From contig NZ_CP022161.1 of the NCBI RefSeq assembly GCF_002214185.1, positions 1,302,001 through 1,366,000 of the forward strand: 64,000 nucleotides of DNA, in the 5' to 3' direction. The translations under genes were made by a program, and so were the position numbers. The notes under the pieces were generated by a model, which was not told where the DNA came from, did no database searches, and worked only from the letters and a program-made list of their open reading frames with translations. Positions 34,888 through 43,635 of this stretch are shown here, one piece after another; within the stretch, counting starts at the first letter, position 1, and every line of letters begins with the position of its first letter. The stretch is from Streptomyces capitiformicae. Lineage in GTDB: Bacteria; Actinomycetota; Actinomycetes; Streptomycetales; Streptomycetaceae.

Positions 34888-35370
34888 ATGGGAGCGTGGG
34901 AACTCCTGCTGGTCGGTGTGGTGCTGCTGCTCGGCCTGTGCGGAGTACTGGTGCCCGGCGTACCGGGGTCCTGGCTCGTGTGGGCCGCGGTCATGTGGTG
35001 GGCCCTGGAGGAGCCCCAGCCGGTCGCCTGGTGGGTACTCGTGGGCACCACCTCGGTCCTGCTCCTGTCGCGTGCGGTCCGCTGGGGTCTGCCTCCCCGA
35101 CGGCTGGAGGAGAGCGGCGCCACCCCCCGAATGGCGGTCTACGCCGGTGTCGGCGCCGTCCTGGGCTTCGTCCTCGTCCCGGTGCTCGGCGCGATTCCCG
35201 GTTTCGTCGGCGGCATCTACCTCGCCGAGCGGCTGCGGCTCGGCCGACACGGCGAGGCGGTGGCCGCCGTACGCATGGCGATGCGCTCGGGGGGCTCGAG
35301 TGTGCTGGCGGAACTGGTCGCGTGTCTGCTGGTCGCGGGGGCGTGGGTGGGAGCGGTGCTCGGGAACTGA
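34888..35370 (+). CDS. DUF456 membrane protein
   Basis: A 160-residue integral membrane protein. DUF456 features: the N-terminal segment LLLVGVVLLLGLCGVLVPGV with PGxPG, a second segment WVLVGTTSVLLLSRAVRWGL, and the glycine-rich AVYAGVGAVLGFVLVPVLGA plus PGFVGGIYLAERLRLGRHGE. Function unknown. Convergent with the GH35 remnant on the other strand (stop-to-stop gap about 40 bases). Confidence 0.88.
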   Translation: MGAWELLLVGVVLLLGLCGVLVPGVPGSWLVWAAVMWWALEEPQPVAWWVLVGTTSVLLLSRAVRWGLPPRRLEESGATPRMAVYAGVGAVLGFVLVPVLGAIPGFVGGIYLAERLRLGRHGEAVAAVRMAMRSGGSSVLAELVACLLVAGAWVGAVLGN

Positions 35371-35411
35371 GGAGTCCCACGCCAACCTCCCCCACCGCCA
35401 CCGTCACCCCC

Positions 35412-36035
35412 TCAGTCGAACGCCTCGACATACTCCTGCGCCGGCCCCAGCTCAGGCCGGTCCCGCAGCTCCAGGGTTCCCCCGAGTCGTTCCGGTTCGA
35501 GGACGGTCACGGTGTTCTCGCCCGCGTGCAGCAGCGGTGCCGGGCAGTACAGGGTGACCTGTGGGCCGATCTCCCAGTGGCGGCCGAGAAGGAAGCCGTT
35601 GGCCCAGACGAGGCCGCGGCCGGACCCCGGTAGTGCGAAGCAGGTGTCCGCGGGCGTGTCGACCTGGAACGTCGCGACGGCGAACCCCGCTCGGGCGAGC
35701 GGGGGGCCGGCGGCGATGGCGTCGGTCAGCTCGGTGCCGGACCACTCCCGCAGTGCGACCGGCGTGCTCTCCCACCGTTCCTGGGGACTGAGCGGGAGTG
35801 ATCCCAGTCAGCCGCACGCCCCGAACGGTCTTGGACGCTCCCCCGGACTTCGTCCGGGGGGACCCCCAGCCGCGGGGGTGCGCGGTGTGCAGGACCATGC
35901 CCGCGTCCAGGCCGAGTCGCTCGAAGGAGGCGGGGCGCGGGGCGGTCGTGGTCGGGGCCGGTACGGCGCGGAGGCCGGGGAGGAGGTCGGCGCGGTGGAC
36001 GAGCGGGACGTGGGCCGGTGGCAGCGTCGGCATCG
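35412..36035 (-). pseudogene. 3' remnant of a GH35 beta-galactosidase gene
   Basis: The final segment before the TGA at 35412 reads VATFQVDTPADTCFALPGSG, RGLVWANGFLLGRHWEIGPQ and LYCPAPLLHAGENTVTVLEP, the C-terminal jelly-roll of GH35 enzymes (GWGKGVVWVNGFNLGRYW...GPQRTLYVPGP). Upstream, after a break at 35774-35850, PRPASFERLGLDAGMVLHTA continues the domain in a different frame. The catalytic TIM barrel is absent; upstream sequence runs into a GGCATC microsatellite. The break coincides with a solo transposon-end-like sequence and a strong hairpin, so insertion probably killed the gene. Confidence 0.75.
35774..35831 (-). mobile_element. Solo TnpB-type transposon-end sequence, copy B
   Basis: On the minus strand this reads AGACCGTTCGGGGCGTGCGG, CTGACTGGGAT, then CACTCCCGCTCAGTCCCCAG and GAACGGT. 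The outer blocks match copy A at 16702-16775 almost base for base, but the internal hairpin of copy A is missing. It is directly joined (35834-35862) to a GC-rich hairpin CTCCCCCGGACTTCGTCCGG-type sequence. It sits inside the GH35 remnant. Confidence 0.5.
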
Positions 36036-36098
36036 TTCGAGTTGTGGCGGTGGGACGCCGGAAGCGGCCGATGGGTCACCTTCGCGACCCGCGACACC

Positions 36099-36182
36099 GG
36101 CATCGGCATCGGCATCGGCATCGGCATCGGCATCGGCATCGGCATCGGCATCGGCATCGGCATCGGCATCGGCATCGGCATC
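36099..36182. repeat. Hexanucleotide microsatellite (GGCATC)14
   Basis: Fourteen perfect, uninterrupted GGCATC units (84 bp). It stays in frame in every reading frame (Gly-Ile on plus, Asp-Ala or Met-Pro on minus). The minus-strand text before and after (VLRYTAISVSVGVYRSVAIR) is protein-like but broken. Perfect identity indicates recent or ongoing slippage. Confidence 0.97.
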
Positions 36183-36348
36183 GGGCACGATCTCACCGTC
36201 ACCGGTCTTCGGCAGTGTCACGACCTCCCGGCTCCGGGTGGCGCTCACCGGGCGGATCGCGACGGAGCGGTACACACCGACGCTGACGGAGATCGCCGTG
36301 TACCGGAGTACGTGACGGGCCACTTCTCGGGAGGCCCGGCCATCCGGC

Positions 36349-36846
36349 TCAGTCGGCCCGGAGTACGCCCTCCAGACCGAGGAGCCGGCGCTTGCGGTCG
36401 AGGCCTCCCGCGTATCCCGTGAGCGACCCGTCCGCGCCGATCACCCGGTGACACGGGCGGACGATGAGCAGCGGGTTGGCGCCGATCGCGCCGCCGACGG
36501 CCCGAACGGCGGCCCTGGGAGCGCCGATACGGGCGGCGATGGCTCCGTACGTGGTGGTCGCGCCGTACGGAACGTCGTCGAGCGCGGCCCAGACCCGCTG
36601 CCGGAAGTCGGTGCCCTCGCCGCTCAACTCCAGCCGGAACTCCTTGAGTTCCCCGGCGAAGTAGGCGGCGAGCTGTTCCTCGACCTCCCGGAAGGCCATC
36701 GCTTCCCGTCTCCACTCCGGCTTCGGAACACGACCGCCCTTCTGCCCCGGTACGGAGAGGGAGGTCAGGGCTCCGAACTCATCAGCGGTGAGGAGGAGTT
36801 CCCCGAGCGGACTGCTGATGGTGGTGAAGGTCCTCGTGGTACTCAC
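36349..36846 (-). CDS. ogt: Methylated-DNA-[protein]-cysteine S-methyltransferase
   Basis: Suicide repair enzyme of 165 residues that removes O6-alkyl groups from guanine. GTG 36846 is preceded by AAGGAG, which favours it over a longer frame. The C-terminal domain contains FRQRVWAALDDVPYGATTTY, the helix-turn-helix region AVRAVGGAIGANPLLIV and the active site PCHRV with acceptor Cys132, then ADGSLTGYAGGLDRKRRLL. It follows the Ada-AlkA gene by 14 bases and is surely in the same operon, so both would be induced together by alkylation. Confidence 0.94.
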   Translation of the reverse strand: MSTTRTFTTISSPLGELLLTADEFGALTSLSVPGQKGGRVPKPEWRREAMAFREVEEQLAAYFAGELKEFRLELSGEGTDFRQRVWAALDDVPYGATTTYGAIAARIGAPRAAVRAVGGAIGANPLLIVRPCHRVIGADGSLTGYAGGLDRKRRLLGLEGVLRAD

Positions 36847-36860
36847 GACAAGACTCCTTG

Positions 36861-38246
36861 CTACGACTCGTTTGCCGAACTGAGGTGTTGGAGGGCGTAC
36901 GACCGCCACGGCCGCCAGGTGTCCGGGACGTCCTCGCCCGCTGCCGCCACGTCCGGGTCGCCGAGGGCCCGGGTCCGGATCGCGGCGACGGTACGGGCGT
37001 CCATGCCGGGCAGCCCGAGCAGTGCCGCCTGGGTGTCGTCCCGGTCGGCGCCGACGTCGAGGCTCGGGGTGCCGTCGGCGAGGGCGGTGGCGAGGGCGCC
37101 GAGCGGGCCGGTCGTCCCGGCCAGCGCGGCCGGTTCCGGGAACAGGTGCGTGAGCGTCCCCTCCGGAGCGTCCAGCGCCTTGCCGTACGCCCGCACAAGC
37201 CGCTCGGCCTCCTCCCGGCCCACGAGGGCGCGTACGGCGAACTCCTCGGGGTCGGCCGTGCCCGGCACCCGCAGCCCGGGCCGGGCGGCGACGAGCGGAG
37301 CGAGGCGCGGATCGGCCCCGAGGCGCTCGTCCACGGCGTACGGGTCGGCGTCGAGGTCGAACAGTCGGCGAAGCCGCTGCACGGCGGTGGTGAGGTCACG
37401 CGGATCGGTGAGCCGGAGACGGGCGTCGAGCCAGCCACCGGAATGGCTGTGGGGTCGCTGTCGGCCGCCCGGCCGTTCGTCGACCGCGACGATTCCGGTG
37501 CCGTACGGCAGTCGCAGGGCGCGTCGGTAGGTGCGGCGGCCTCGGTCACCGCTGACCTCCTCGATCCCGGTGACCGCCTCGGCGGCGAGGACGTCGAAGA
37601 GGGCGGTGGCCTGGTACGGCCCCCGGTGGGAGAGCCGCAGTGGGATGCCGACGGCCAGCGTGGCAGCGCTCGGGGCCGATCCGCGCCGGTGGGCGGCGGC
37701 GCGCAGGCCGGTGGGGGTCCTGGCGTACACCGCCCGGATCGTGTCGTTGAACTGCCGCACACTGGCGAAGCCGGCCGCGAACGCGATCTCCGTGACCGGC
37801 AGTGACGTGGTCTGCAGCAGCACGCGCGCGGTGTGCGCGCGCTGAGCGCGGGCCAGTGCGACGGGGCCGGCGCCGACCTCGGCGGTGAGCTGCCGCTGGA
37901 CCTGGCGTGCGCTGTAGCCCAGCCGGACGGCCAGGCCCGCGACACCCTCCCGGTCGACGACGCCGTCCCCGATCAGCCGCATGGCCCGGCCGACCGCGTC
38001 CGCCCGGACGTTCCACTCGGCCGAGCCCGGAACGGCGTCCGGTCGGCACCGGCGGCAGGCCCGGAAGCCGGCGCCCTGCGCGGCGGCGGCCGTGGCGTAG
38101 AACCGTACGTTCTCCCGCTTCGGCGTCACCGCCGGGCAGCTGGGCCGGCAGTAGATCCCCGTCGTCTCGACAGCGAAGAAGAACTCCCCGTCGAACCGCC
38201 CGTCCCTACTCCGCACGGCCTCGTACCTGGTGTTCTCGTCCTCCAT
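36861..38246 (-). CDS. Ada regulatory domain-AlkA 3-methyladenine glycosylase fusion
   Basis: A 461-residue two-in-one alkylation response protein from ATG 38246. The N-terminal Ada zinc domain carries IYCRPSCPAVTPKRENVRFY and FRACRRCRP; Cys33, 37, 64 and 67 are the metal and methyl-acceptor set. An AraC-type DNA-binding domain follows (LGYSARQVQRQLTAEVGAGP; TEIAFAAGFASVRQFNDTIR). The AlkA half (about 195-461) has its N-terminal domain and a helix-hairpin-helix glycosylase region, GLPGMDARTVAAIRTRALGD with the catalytic Asp expected shortly after, and DTWRPWRSYALQHL. It senses methyl phosphotriesters, activates transcription and excises 3-methyladenine. Followed by ogt. Confidence 0.93.
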   Translation of the reverse strand: MEDENTRYEAVRSRDGRFDGEFFFAVETTGIYCRPSCPAVTPKRENVRFYATAAAAQGAGFRACRRCRPDAVPGSAEWNVRADAVGRAMRLIGDGVVDREGVAGLAVRLGYSARQVQRQLTAEVGAGPVALARAQRAHTARVLLQTTSLPVTEIAFAAGFASVRQFNDTIRAVYARTPTGLRAAAHRRGSAPSAATLAVGIPLRLSHRGPYQATALFDVLAAEAVTGIEEVSGDRGRRTYRRALRLPYGTGIVAVDERPGGRQRPHSHSGGWLDARLRLTDPRDLTTAVQRLRRLFDLDADPYAVDERLGADPRLAPLVAARPGLRVPGTADPEEFAVRALVGREEAERLVRAYGKALDAPEGTLTHLFPEPAALAGTTGPLGALATALADGTPSLDVGADRDDTQAALLGLPGMDARTVAAIRTRALGDPDVAAAGEDVPDTWRPWRSYALQHLSSANES

Positions 38247-38338
38247 ACGTCCAGTCTCGACCACGGCCGGGGGTGTGGCTGGCGGGAATCGGACACGACG
38301 TCCGCTCCGTCGTATGTGCGGGTGGGTGGGGGGTGCTC

Positions 38339-38380
38339 GCGCAGTTCCCCGCGCCCCTGAAGGGGCGCGGGGAACTGCGC
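38339..38380 (-). terminator. Long perfect hairpin, Streptomyces repeat type
   Basis: GCGCAGTTCCCCGCGCCCCT and its exact complement flank a 2-base centre (20-bp stem). It is 14 bases past the rsgA stop. A closely related palindrome lies at 47541-47611. The sequence family is dispersed in Streptomyces intergenic regions, so it is both a terminator and a repetitive element. Confidence 0.85.
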
Positions 38381-38393
38381 GACAAGCCACGAT

Positions 38394-39515
38394 CTACGCC
38401 CAGTGGCCCCGCTTCGCCTCCATCGCGGCCTTCCCCTCAGCCCCCCTCCGCTTCCACTCCTTCCGGATCTCCGCCCGCAACCGGGCGTCGCTCTTCGCCA
38501 CGATCCGCTGGTTCTCCCGCAGCAGCTTCCGGTAGCTCTCCAGCCGCCGTACGGGCAACACCCCCGACTCGACGGCGGCCAGCACCGCACATCCCGGCTC
38601 GGCCACATGCCCGCAGTCGTGGAACCGGCACTCCCCCGCCAGCTCCTCGATCTCGGCGAACACCTGCCCGACCCCGGTCTCGGCATCCCAGAGGCCGACC
38701 CCCCGCAAGCCGGGTGTGTCGATGACAACCCCACCGCCGGGCAGGGCGAGAAGGTTGCGTGTGGTCGTGGTGTGCCGCCCCTTGCCGTCGACGTCACGCG
38801 TGGCGTTGACGTGCATGACGTCCTCGCCGAGCAACGCGTTGGCGAGGGTCGACTTGCCCGCACCGGACTGCCCGAGCAGCACGGACGTGCCGCCGGCGAG
38901 CACCGCGGCGAGGACATCGAGGCCGTCCCCGCGCGCGGAACTGATGGTCAGCACCGGCACCCCGGGGGCCACCGTCTCCACGTCCTGGACAAGATGCGCC
39001 AGCGTCGCCGCGTCCGGCACGAGATCGGCCTTGGTGAGCACGACCACGGGCTGCGCCCCGGACTCCCAGGCCAGCGCGAGGAACCGTTCGGCTCGGTTGA
39101 GTTCGAGCTCCACGGCGAGAGATACGGCGACGACCGCGTGATCGACGTTGGCCGCGAGGATCTGTCCCTCGGCGCGTTTGGAGGAGGTGGAGCGCACGAA
39201 GGCGCTGCGGCGGGGCAGATACGTGCGTACGTAGCGCGGGTCGCCCGCGGGTTCGACGGCGACCCAGTCGCCGGTGCAGACGACGCGCAGCGGATCGTGG
39301 GGCGTGACGAACGCGGTGTCCGCCCGCAGGACGCCGTCGGCGGTGACGACGTCGCACTGCCCTCGGTCGACCCGGACGACACGGCCTGGCAGGAGACCCT
39401 GCTCGCCGTACGGAGCGAACTCCGACTCCCAGTCCGCATCCCAGCCATACGGGGCGAGCGGGTGTGACGAAGCCGAACTCGAAAAAGAAGAGGAAGACAA
39501 GGGGTGACCCTTCAC
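38394..39515 (-). CDS. rsgA: Ribosome small subunit-dependent GTPase A
   Basis: Circularly permuted GTPase of 373 residues that helps 30S subunit maturation. An OB-fold N-terminal region is followed by G4 TKAD (161-164), then the P-loop GQSGAGKST (215-223), G2-like HTTTTRNLL and G3 DTPGLRG (266-), the permuted G4-G1-G3 order. The C-terminal zinc site is C296-x4-C301-x-H303-x5-C309. The Ser-rich N-terminus (SSSSFSSSASSHPL) is unusual and may be partly untranslated; an internal start is possible. Preceded by a 23-codon ORF with a strong ribosome site. Confidence 0.95.
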   Translation of the reverse strand: MKGHPLSSSSFSSSASSHPLAPYGWDADWESEFAPYGEQGLLPGRVVRVDRGQCDVVTADGVLRADTAFVTPHDPLRVVCTGDWVAVEPAGDPRYVRTYLPRRSAFVRSTSSKRAEGQILAANVDHAVVAVSLAVELELNRAERFLALAWESGAQPVVVLTKADLVPDAATLAHLVQDVETVAPGVPVLTISSARGDGLDVLAAVLAGGTSVLLGQSGAGKSTLANALLGEDVMHVNATRDVDGKGRHTTTTRNLLALPGGGVVIDTPGLRGVGLWDAETGVGQVFAEIEELAGECRFHDCGHVAEPGCAVLAAVESGVLPVRRLESYRKLLRENQRIVAKSDARLRAEIRKEWKRRGAEGKAAMEAKRGHWA

Positions 39516-39566
39516 ATGGGTGGCCCCGGCACCGCGTACTCGGACGCGGGAAGAAAGCAGGTGAGG

Positions 39567-39638
39567 TCAGCCGGCGGCCACAGAGGTGGACTTGACGAAC
39601 TTCCGGATGCGGGCAACGCCCATCGCAACGACAGTCAT
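39567..39638 (-). CDS. Candidate 23-residue peptide upstream of rsgA
   Basis: ATG 39638 follows GGGAGG with 8-base spacing and encodes a 23-residue basic peptide (MTVVAMGVARIRKFVKSTSV plus AAG), ending at TGA 39567-39569, 51 bases before the rsgA start. The ribosome site is among the best in the window. It might be a leader peptide influencing rsgA expression or an independent small protein. No known attenuator motif (no run of one amino acid) is seen. The rest of 39516-39846 shows no other gene. Confidence 0.45.
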   Translation of the reverse strand: MTVVAMGVARIRKFVKSTSVAAG

Positions 39639-39846
39639 CGGTCAACACCTCCCAGGTCACACGCAGCGGACAGCGGCGGCACGGAACAGCCGCTCGAACG
39701 AACACGACCCTAGCCACCCTGCCCGACGATGCACCAGCGATTTTTCAGCGCAGCACCTCGGCGTGGCGAAGTCGCACGAACCCGCCTGGTCTGTCGGCCG
39801 GATCGCGGGCGGCCACACCAAGAGCTCAAGGCGGCGAGGGGGGCGG

Positions 39847-40548
39847 TCAGCCGTCGATCGGGCGGAGAGGGTCGTCGACGCGGCTTGTCGCCAGCCACTG
39901 CTCGACGGCGGTGATGTGAACGGTCGCGGCGGAGACCGCGAGCAGCGCGTCGCGTGTCTGGAGCGCGCGGAGGATGTCCTCGTGGTCCTGGTGGGCACTG
40001 TCCAGCGCGTCACGGATGCGGCTGCCTCGGACGATGCGTACCCGTTGGGTGCGGGTGGAGAGCACCTGCAGGAGCATGGAGAGCACCGGGTTGCCGACGG
40101 CTTCGGCGATGCGCAGGTGGAAGGCGATGTCGTGGGCGACGAAGTCCTCGACGGTGGCGGCGGAGCGGCACCGGTCGAGGATGTCGCGGAGTTCCTTCAG
40201 GTCGTGCGGTCGCAGCAGGGCCGCGGCCAGTCCGGTCGCCTGGGGTTCGAGCAGTCTGCGTACTTGGAGCAACTGCAGGGCGGCACGTCCTTGGGAGACG
40301 TCCGCCGCGAAGGACAGCGTTTCGAGGAGAAGGTGGGGCTCCAGGCTGGAGACATAGGTGCCGTCGCCCTGCCGGCTGACCAGGATGCGCATGGCGGTCA
40401 GGGCCCGCACGGCTTCGCGCAGCGAGTTGCGGGAGAGGCCGAGTTGTCGGGCGAGGACGTCCTCCTTGGGCAGGCGGGAGCCGGGTGCGAGTTCGCCGGC
40501 GACGATCATCGCCTTGATCTTGGCCATCGCCTCGTCCGTCAGTGCCAT
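39847..40548 (-). CDS. FadR-subfamily GntR transcriptional regulator
   Basis: Regulator of 233 residues from ATG 40548. Winged helix: MALTDEAMAKIKAMIVAGEL, KEDVLARQLGLSRNSLREAV, ILVSRQGDGTYVSS. FCD domain: VEDFVAHDIAFHLRIAEAVG and HQDHEDILRALQTRDALLAV, with the D-x3-H and H spacing of metal-binding FCD proteins. It lies upstream of nothing intact in its own direction, but is just downstream of a broken sugar permease and a GH29 fucosidase on the same strand, so it was probably the regulator of that deoxysugar locus. Confidence 0.92.
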   Translation of the reverse strand: MALTDEAMAKIKAMIVAGELAPGSRLPKEDVLARQLGLSRNSLREAVRALTAMRILVSRQGDGTYVSSLEPHLLLETLSFAADVSQGRAALQLLQVRRLLEPQATGLAAALLRPHDLKELRDILDRCRSAATVEDFVAHDIAFHLRIAEAVGNPVLSMLLQVLSTRTQRVRIVRGSRIRDALDSAHQDHEDILRALQTRDALLAVSAATVHITAVEQWLATSRVDDPLRPIDG

Positions 40549-40646
40549 GCCACGAGGGTGCCTCTCTGTGTGGGGGGTGCGTAGGGGCCGTCGTGCTCCG
40601 CCCGGTCCTCGTCCGGGCGCCGGGCGGAGCCGCCGCGAGCCGGCCT

Positions 40647-41200
40647 CTACTCCTGTTTCTCGCCGGAGGCGAAGCGGGAGATGATCAGGGCGACGATGAT
40701 GATCGCGCCGTTGAGGAACTGGTTCCACAGGGGCGGTACACCCGCCAGAGTCATGACGTTGACGACCAGTTGGAGGGTGAGGACGCCGGTGAGGGCGCCG
40801 AAGACGGATCCCTTGCCGCCGTTGAGGCTGACCCCGCCGATGACGGTCGCGGCGAAGACCTGGAAGATCCAGCCGCTGCCCTGGGTGGCGGAGATGGAGC
40901 CGTAGTGTCCGCTGTAGAGGATGCCGGCGAACGGGGCGAGCAGGCTGCCGGTGATCAGCACCACCCAGACGGTCCGGTCGACGCGGGATCCCCGCGGTGC
41001 GGGCGGCCTCCGCGTCGCCGCCGATCGCGTACAGCGCGCGGCCGTGCCGAAGCCATGCCAGCACGCTGCCGCCCCCCGCGAACAGCAGCGCGCAGATCCA
41101 GATGGCGGCCGGGACGCCCAGCCAGGAGGCCTATTTTCTGTGCAGCAGGGCGGCAACGAGGGTGGCCGTGCACAGCTGCCGGCCGGCCTGTCGGCCACCC
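40647..41200 (-). pseudogene. Broken RbsC-type sugar ABC permease
   Basis: The C-terminal 110 residues are clean (GSLLAPFAGILYSGHYGSIS, VFAATVIGGVSLNGGKGSVF, QFLNGAIIIVALIISRFASG) and typical of ribose/rhamnose-type CUT2 permeases. Just upstream (about 40993) the frame shifts by one base: GRALYAIGGDAEAARTAGI in one frame continues as RVDRTVWVVLITG in another. At about 41133 a stop interrupts (HRK-stop-ASWLG), and the N-terminal half is missing. A degraded transporter in the fucosidase locus; no ATPase or binding protein remains. Confidence 0.85.
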
Positions 41201-41233
41201 TCGAATTCAGGCATGCCACCGGGGTGGCGCCAG

Positions 41234-43291
41234 TCAGTCGACTGGGCTGAACGTCCACAGCAGGTTGGTGCTCTGCTGCCACGTCCACTGCTTGGTCACG
41301 GACCCTGAGGCGACTCTTCCACCGCCGTCGAGGACCAGTCCCGTGCTGCGGTTGGCGATCGAGTACTGGCCTTGGCCGCGGTGGGTGATCCGCCACTGTT
41401 GGGTGTTACTGCCGTCCCATGCCTTCTGCCGGGCCGGGTCACCGTTGCTGGTGGCGCCCCAGCCGTCGGCGACCATGCCGTTGGTGCGGTTGACGAGCCT
41501 GTAGTACCCGTTGCCGAGTTCGATTGCCTGCCACTGGAGATTGGTGTGGTTTATCGGCTCCCACTGCTTCAGGTTCGAGCCGCTGGCGACATTGCCGCCG
41601 CTGTCCAGCGCCAAGCGGCTCGTGACATTGGTCAGGCGGTAGTACTTGTCGGGCCTGAACGTCACCTTGAGGGATCTGATCACGTCGTTGTTGCCGGTCG
41701 CCACAAGGTCGGGGGTGTTCGAGGTGAACGTCCAGGCGGTGCCGGTGAAGTTGTCGCCGGAGTAGCCCGTCACCTGGAAGCCGTCGGGTACCAGGATGGA
41801 CGAGGCCATGGCGGGCCCCAGGCCGGCGGCGGACAGCTGGGAGGAGGTGTAGCCGCCCAACGGCAGAACGGCGCTGGTGCCTTGGTAGTTGACGTTCTGG
41901 AACACCGCCGCGGAAACCCTGATGGGCATGCCCTGGACCTCGACGCACACCACAGAGACGCTGGCGTCCGGCGCGGTGGCCGGCACGGTGACGTCGATGG
42001 TGCCGCCGCTGACGGTGTACGGGAGCGAGGCCGAGGGGTTGTTCAGCAGATAGACGCGGCGGATCGGGTTGTCGAGCGCCGGGATCCGCAGCTGGCCGTT
42101 CGTGGGCCAGGCGAAGACATGGGCGAAGAGCTTGCCGTTCTTCTTGGTGACCTTCCCCCATGCGGGTTCGGTGGCGAACGGGCTGCCGCTGGTCCCGTGA
42201 ATGCTGTCGCTGTACGTCGACATCCATGAGGCCAGGCCGTTCAGGACGGACTCCGTTCCGGCGGTGACCAAGCCCTCACCCGTGGGGCCGATGTTCAACA
42301 GATAGTTGCCGTCCCGGGATACCACCGTGACGAGTTCCCGGACGAGGTCCTTCAAGGGTCTGTAGCGGGTCTCGAAGCCCGCGTTGTAACCCCAGGAGCC
42401 GTTCATGGTGGCGCACTTCTCCCACTGCCGGTCCATCGGCTTGGCGGGTACCCCGAACTCCGCGACCGCGTAGTCGCCGAGACCGAGGTCCCGCTTGACC
42501 CGTTCGTTGACGATGAGGCCGGGCTTGCGGGCGATCAGCCAGTTGTAGAGGCCGACGCCGTCCGATTTCAGCCACCAGTCCTCCAGGGTGGGGCTGGAAG
42601 GCTCGCCGGACCAGTCGCCGTCGAACCACAGCAGCGCCGGGTCGTAGCGGTCCAGCAGTTCCTGGAGCTGTGCCTTCATGTCGGCGATGTAGGCGGTGCG
42701 GGCGGCCTGCGAGGACATCGTGGTGAGACCGCCCTCGTGACGCTCGGTCTGTGAAGGATGGTTCCAGTCGAGTATCGAGTAGTACAGGCAGAACTTGATC
42801 CCCCGGCTCTCGCACTCCCTCTTGAGGTCCCCGAGCAGGTCGGTCTGGACGCCGCTGTAGTCGTGCAGGTTGTACAGCTTGCTGCCGGTGGTGTCGGTGA
42901 AGCTCGCCACGTCGGAATTCCACATCGCGTAGCCCTCGTGGTGCTTGGCGGTGATCACGAGGTACTTCATGCCGGCGTTCTTGGCCAGTTCGGCGATGGT
43001 GGCTGCGTTGAACTGGGTCGGGTTGAACTTCTGGCTGACCTGGGTCTGGTAGCTCGCCTTGCTCCACCGCTGTTGGGCAAACGCCCACTCGCCCTGGCCG
43101 AGCTGCGAGTAGGACCCGAAGTGGATGAACATCCCGAACCTGGCCTGGTACCACCAGTCCATCTTCGAGGGGACGGTGTACGCCTCGGCGGTGGAGGGCC
43201 ACAGTGCCTGCGGCAGCCCGAAGGCCGCCACTCCTCCGGCAAGGGCGGCGGCCTTCATCAGAGAGCGTCTGCTGAGGGGAGCAGAGGACAT
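41234..43291 (-). CDS. Secreted GH29 alpha-L-fucosidase with crystallin-like and ricin-type domains
   Basis: Exported enzyme of 685 residues. A Tat-like signal (SRRSLMKAAALAGGVAAFGL) is cleaved near AEA. The GH29 barrel contains FGMFIHFGSYSQLGQGEW, KYLVITAKHHEGYAMWNSDV, KFCLYYSILDWNHP, and LLWFDGDWSG, where Asp224 is the expected nucleophile; NGSWGYNAGFETRY and YLLNIGPTGEGLV close the domain. Residues about 440-535 (VFQNVNYQGTSAVLPLGGYT; FQVTGYSGDNFTGTAWTFTS) look like a beta/gamma-crystallin-type fold. Residues 540-685 are a ricin-like trefoil (WQAIELGNGYYRLVNRTNGM). It would release L-fucose from polymers outside the cell. Intact, unlike its neighbours. Confidence 0.9.
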   Translation of the reverse strand: MSSAPLSRRSLMKAAALAGGVAAFGLPQALWPSTAEAYTVPSKMDWWYQARFGMFIHFGSYSQLGQGEWAFAQQRWSKASYQTQVSQKFNPTQFNAATIAELAKNAGMKYLVITAKHHEGYAMWNSDVASFTDTTGSKLYNLHDYSGVQTDLLGDLKRECESRGIKFCLYYSILDWNHPSQTERHEGGLTTMSSQAARTAYIADMKAQLQELLDRYDPALLWFDGDWSGEPSSPTLEDWWLKSDGVGLYNWLIARKPGLIVNERVKRDLGLGDYAVAEFGVPAKPMDRQWEKCATMNGSWGYNAGFETRYRPLKDLVRELVTVVSRDGNYLLNIGPTGEGLVTAGTESVLNGLASWMSTYSDSIHGTSGSPFATEPAWGKVTKKNGKLFAHVFAWPTNGQLRIPALDNPIRRVYLLNNPSASLPYTVSGGTIDVTVPATAPDASVSVVCVEVQGMPIRVSAAVFQNVNYQGTSAVLPLGGYTSSQLSAAGLGPAMASSILVPDGFQVTGYSGDNFTGTAWTFTSNTPDLVATGNNDVIRSLKVTFRPDKYYRLTNVTSRLALDSGGNVASGSNLKQWEPINHTNLQWQAIELGNGYYRLVNRTNGMVADGWGATSNGDPARQKAWDGSNTQQWRITHRGQGQYSIANRSTGLVLDGGGRVASGSVTKQWTWQQSTNLLWTFSPVD

Positions 43292-43635
43292 GGTGCGGCT
43301 CCATGTGTCAAGGGGAGGGGTGACAGGGCATCAGGAGCGGAACGCCGTCATGGCGGCCGTTCTCCGCGTCGCCCCATAAGAAGACATCGGATGGATTTAT
43401 AGGAGCACGACGGTGTCCGCGTCTATAGCTGAGACGAGATTCGCCCAAAACAGGGAAACAGGCACGTGATTCCTAGAGGCGTGCTGAGCCCGAAAGATCA
43501 CCCAGTGTTCGAGTGGATTGCCATACATGGGATCTATTGTGCTGGCCTTCCCCGCGGAGCTCATCGTCAGGGCGGCCGCGGTCTGCTCCTGGTCGCCCAG
43601 CTCGCGCAGCGCTGGAGTACGCGGCACGCCCGCGA
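43292..43635. other. Region upstream of the fucosidase, no intact gene
   Basis: The first 100 bases carry the fucosidase leader. Beyond that a minus-strand frame continues from the GH95 fragment (ALRELGDQEQTAAALTMSSA) without recognisable homology. Nothing else can be supported. Confidence 0.4.
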
